NCBI RefSeq assembly: GCF_030813055.1
Contig: NZ_JAUSTW010000019.1
Coordinates: 1-23,640 of the forward strand
DNA: 23,640 nt
Source of the DNA: Neobacillus ginsengisoli
GTDB taxonomy: Bacteria > Bacillota > Bacilli > Bacillales_B > DSM-18226
Direction: 5' to 3'
Shown: positions 22,226 through 23,640 of the stretch, piece by piece
Layout: the number at the start of each line of letters is the position of its first letter
Numbering within the stretch: position 1 is the first letter of the stretch
Position numbers and translations under genes: made by a program
Notes under the pieces: model-generated
Databases searched by the model: none
Seen by the model: only the letters and a program-made list of their open reading frames with translations
Told to the model about the DNA's origin: nothing

Positions 22226-22447
22226 TTAAACTTCCATTAACATAAATTTTTCCACGAATTGAGCTACTTTGTGTGTATCAACCTTTTTGAGTTTAGCTTC
22301 TGTTGCTGTAATATATGTTTTTAATTCTTTTATTTTTTTTATGTCCTTAAGAGATACATGACCATTTAATAATTTAATGGCGATATTTTTAACTTTTTTA
22401 TCATCTGATTGGTGTAAAAGATAAGCTAGACAACAGATTTTGTCCAA
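22226..22447 (-). CDS. Hypothetical small helical protein
   Basis: A 73-residue protein starting at TTG 22447, eight bases after GAGGGGAG, which is a good ribosome site. It is Lys-rich and predicted all-helical (CLAYLLHQSDDKKVKNIAIK, LKDIKKIKELKTYITATEAK), with a Cys-Cys pair near the N-terminus. I do not recognise it and no neighbour suggests a role. Confidence 0.5.
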   Translation of the reverse strand: MDKICCLAYLLHQSDDKKVKNIAIKLLNGHVSLKDIKKIKELKTYITATEAKLKKVDTHKVAQFVEKFMLMEV

Positions 22448-22540
22448 TTTTTGATTCTCCCCTCTACAACAAACGTATGTTCATATATAATTCGATGTAT
22501 CGCATACAATTCCCTGCAAAAAATGTAAATTAAGAATAAT

Positions 22541-22570
22541 AAAAAAGGTTGCACAATCTGCAACCTTTCA
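22541..22570 (-). terminator. Terminator of the minus-strand DUF2653 operon
   Basis: Read on the minus strand, AAAGGTTGC, loop AGATTGT, GCAACCTTT followed by a T-rich run (TTTATTATTC). It lies just past the DUF2653 stop codon. Confidence 0.8.
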
Positions 22571-22577
22571 CTTTGGT

Positions 22578-22880
22578 TCATAAACTAACAATAACAGCCT
22601 CAATCCCTGTACCTTTATTAAACTCTAGATTCACTTTTAATCTTTCTGGAATGAAATTATGGTAATCTGATAGGTAAACAATAATACCATCAATTATATT
22701 CTGCTCAGTTAAATGAATAGTTTGAAATCCTCTATTCATATCTCTAGCATTCGCTTCAAATCCGGTCGTTGGATTAAATTGAAGGTCTACATCTATCTCT
22801 TCAGGCTTACCGTTAATTCGTTGTGCTGCAATGACACAACAAGCGTCAATTACGTCCTGTTCATTAAATAATAATTTCAT
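22578..22880 (-). CDS. DUF2653 (YxcD-like) protein
   Basis: A 100-residue protein resembling the DUF2653 family (B. subtilis YxcD). It shows an internal duplication of about 45 residues: FNEQDVIDACCVIAAQRING with VDLQFNPTTGFEA, and LTEQNIIDGIIVYLSDYHNF with VNLEFNKGTGIEA. Each unit is a helix followed by a strand. There is no signal peptide, so it is cytoplasmic. TAGGAGATAACA precedes the ATG at 22880. It lies nine bases after the stop of the gene at 22890, so the two form an operon ended by the hairpin at 22541. The function is unknown. Confidence 0.75.
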   Translation of the reverse strand: MKLLFNEQDVIDACCVIAAQRINGKPEEIDVDLQFNPTTGFEANARDMNRGFQTIHLTEQNIIDGIIVYLSDYHNFIPERLKVNLEFNKGTGIEAVIVSL

Positions 22881-22889
22881 TGTTATCTC

Positions 22890-23294
22890 CTAGTAACGCC
22901 TTCTTAAGAAAATCCCTTTGATAATCCGCACAACGATCAGAATCAAAATAAGGTCGAAGAGAAACCCGAACATCGAGAAACCATAGGAGTGTCCATAATA
23001 AAGGCCGCCAAAAGGGTGAAACATACTGCCGAAAAACGTTCCTGCTCCAAAGGCTGCGGCATGACTCCAGAAACTACCGCCTCTTGAAGAAGAACTCGTA
23101 TAAGACGAAGACGTTGACCTAGATACACTGCTTGATGGCGATTTGTATCCAGAGTGGTACGTGCTGCCTGAAAGTGTTGACATCGAATGTGAACCGAATG
23201 AGGAGCTATGTCCTCCACTGAACCCTCTTGCTTCTGTCATACTTGGAACCACAAGGGTAAACAGTAAAACTAACGCAATGATAAATTTTTTCAT
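22890..23294 (-). CDS. Ser/Gly-rich membrane protein with signal peptide
   Basis: A 134-residue protein with an N-terminal signal or anchor (MKKFIIALVLLFTLVVPSMT, possible cleavage after TEA). A Ser/Gly/His low-complexity region follows (about 25-75: GGHSSSFGSHSMSTLSGSTY; SSSYTSSSSRGG), then a Gly/Phe-rich segment (AAAFGAGTFFGSMFHPFGG), a C-terminal transmembrane helix (FLFDLILILIVVRIIKGIFL) and a basic RRRY end. Architecture resembles small Bacillus membrane proteins next to DUF2653 genes. AGGAGAATTATAG precedes ATG 23294. The role is unknown; the low-complexity region probably faces outward. Confidence 0.7.
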   Translation of the reverse strand: MKKFIIALVLLFTLVVPSMTEARGFSGGHSSSFGSHSMSTLSGSTYHSGYKSPSSSVSRSTSSSYTSSSSRGGSFWSHAAAFGAGTFFGSMFHPFGGLYYGHSYGFSMFGFLFDLILILIVVRIIKGIFLRRRY

Positions 23295-23640
23295 CTATAA
23301 TTCTCCTATCAATTGTTTTATTAAAAGAGTTAACCAATAGACTTATACGGTCCTGCATTGAAAAAGTTTCAAATAAGCTAACTTGATAAGTATTATAGCC
23401 ACGGCACTTAGAAACCTCAAGTATTAGTTGATGGAAGTTAAGAAATTACTAGCTATTCGACACCTTCAAATTCCAGATGGTTTATTTCATCATTTAACTC
23501 AAAATTAATAAATAAATATGAAGTAAAGCTTTTTCGTTATTCAAGTAACTGGCAGCATTCCTGTAATGAAGAAATATGAGGTTTGAATATAAAAAAGCCC
23601 CTTGGTAAGATATGAGTGTCCAAAGCTTGGCGGCAAAAAG
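23295..23640. other. Intergenic with repeat copy 12
   Basis: GTTATTCAAGTAACTGGCAGCATTCCTGTAATGAAG at about 23537-23572, split here as TTATTCAAGTAACTGGCAG plus tail, is a member of the dispersed family. A 25-codon frame from ATG 23431 lacks a ribosome site and is not called. The last 50 bases may enter a further gene that cannot be judged. Confidence 0.4.

Overview
The window looks like chromosomal DNA of a low-GC, endospore-forming Bacillaceae (Bacillus sensu lato). The evidence is AT-rich intergenic DNA, strong AGGAGG-type ribosome binding sites, TTG and GTG starts, families typical of that group (DUF3231, DUF3888, a YxcD-like DUF2653 protein), and a sigma-K-type promoter before a small Tyr/His-rich coat-like protein. 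I cannot fix the species. It is an accessory region with many decayed genes: an IS110 remnant, several truncated or frameshifted genes, and two genes each interrupted by a single in-frame TGA.

Layout. 1-880: intergenic DNA with a terminator-bearing repeat and one copy of a 215-bp repeat. 888-3151: a DUF3231 protein and a two-domain cupredoxin-like lipoprotein. 3237-3846: 5'-truncated, frameshifted IS110 transposase on the minus strand. 4051-4278: coat-like protein on the minus strand. 4666-11824: an oxidoreductase cluster made of an aldo/keto reductase (interrupted by TGA), a TetR-type regulator, a zinc alcohol dehydrogenase, two near-identical SDRs flanking a NAD(P)-binding NmrA-like protein, a third SDR, a cupin and an aldo/keto reductase remnant. 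12046-14633: two small hypothetical genes, an inositol-monophosphatase-family gene, coding scraps and the second, inverted copy of the 215-bp repeat. 14663-17337: a visibly GC-richer PadR / DUF1048 / ABC ATPase / ABC-2 permease operon, probably acquired horizontally. 17617-19812: small secreted and membrane proteins, then a chimeric ORF joined to a flavin monooxygenase C-terminus. 19813-23294: truncated GNAT, NAD-dependent epimerase, and four or five small minus-strand genes ending in a DUF2653 protein and a Ser/Gly-rich membrane protein.

Two regulatory circuits can be read directly. In the oxidoreductase cluster, a 20-bp palindrome (consensus TTTGTTCATTAATGAACAAA) recurs before the aldo/keto reductase, between tetR and adh, before the first SDR and before the third SDR. 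The operators before the aldo/keto reductase and adh lie at exactly the same distance from almost identical promoters. The parsimonious reading is a TetR-controlled regulon that reduces reactive carbonyl, aldehyde or quinone-like compounds. In the PadR operon, four copies of a 17-bp dyad follow two tandem, near-identical TTGACA-17-TACGAT promoters and precede padR and the ABC genes.

The intergenic regions share a dispersed repeat family. Its members combine a conserved phrase (TTCAACAATCGGGCGC-like, and/or TTATTCAAGTAACGTGGCAG-like) with a hairpin plus T-run whose arms differ between copies but remain paired, so they look like mobile or recurrent intrinsic terminators. I saw no CRISPR array, rRNA or tRNA.
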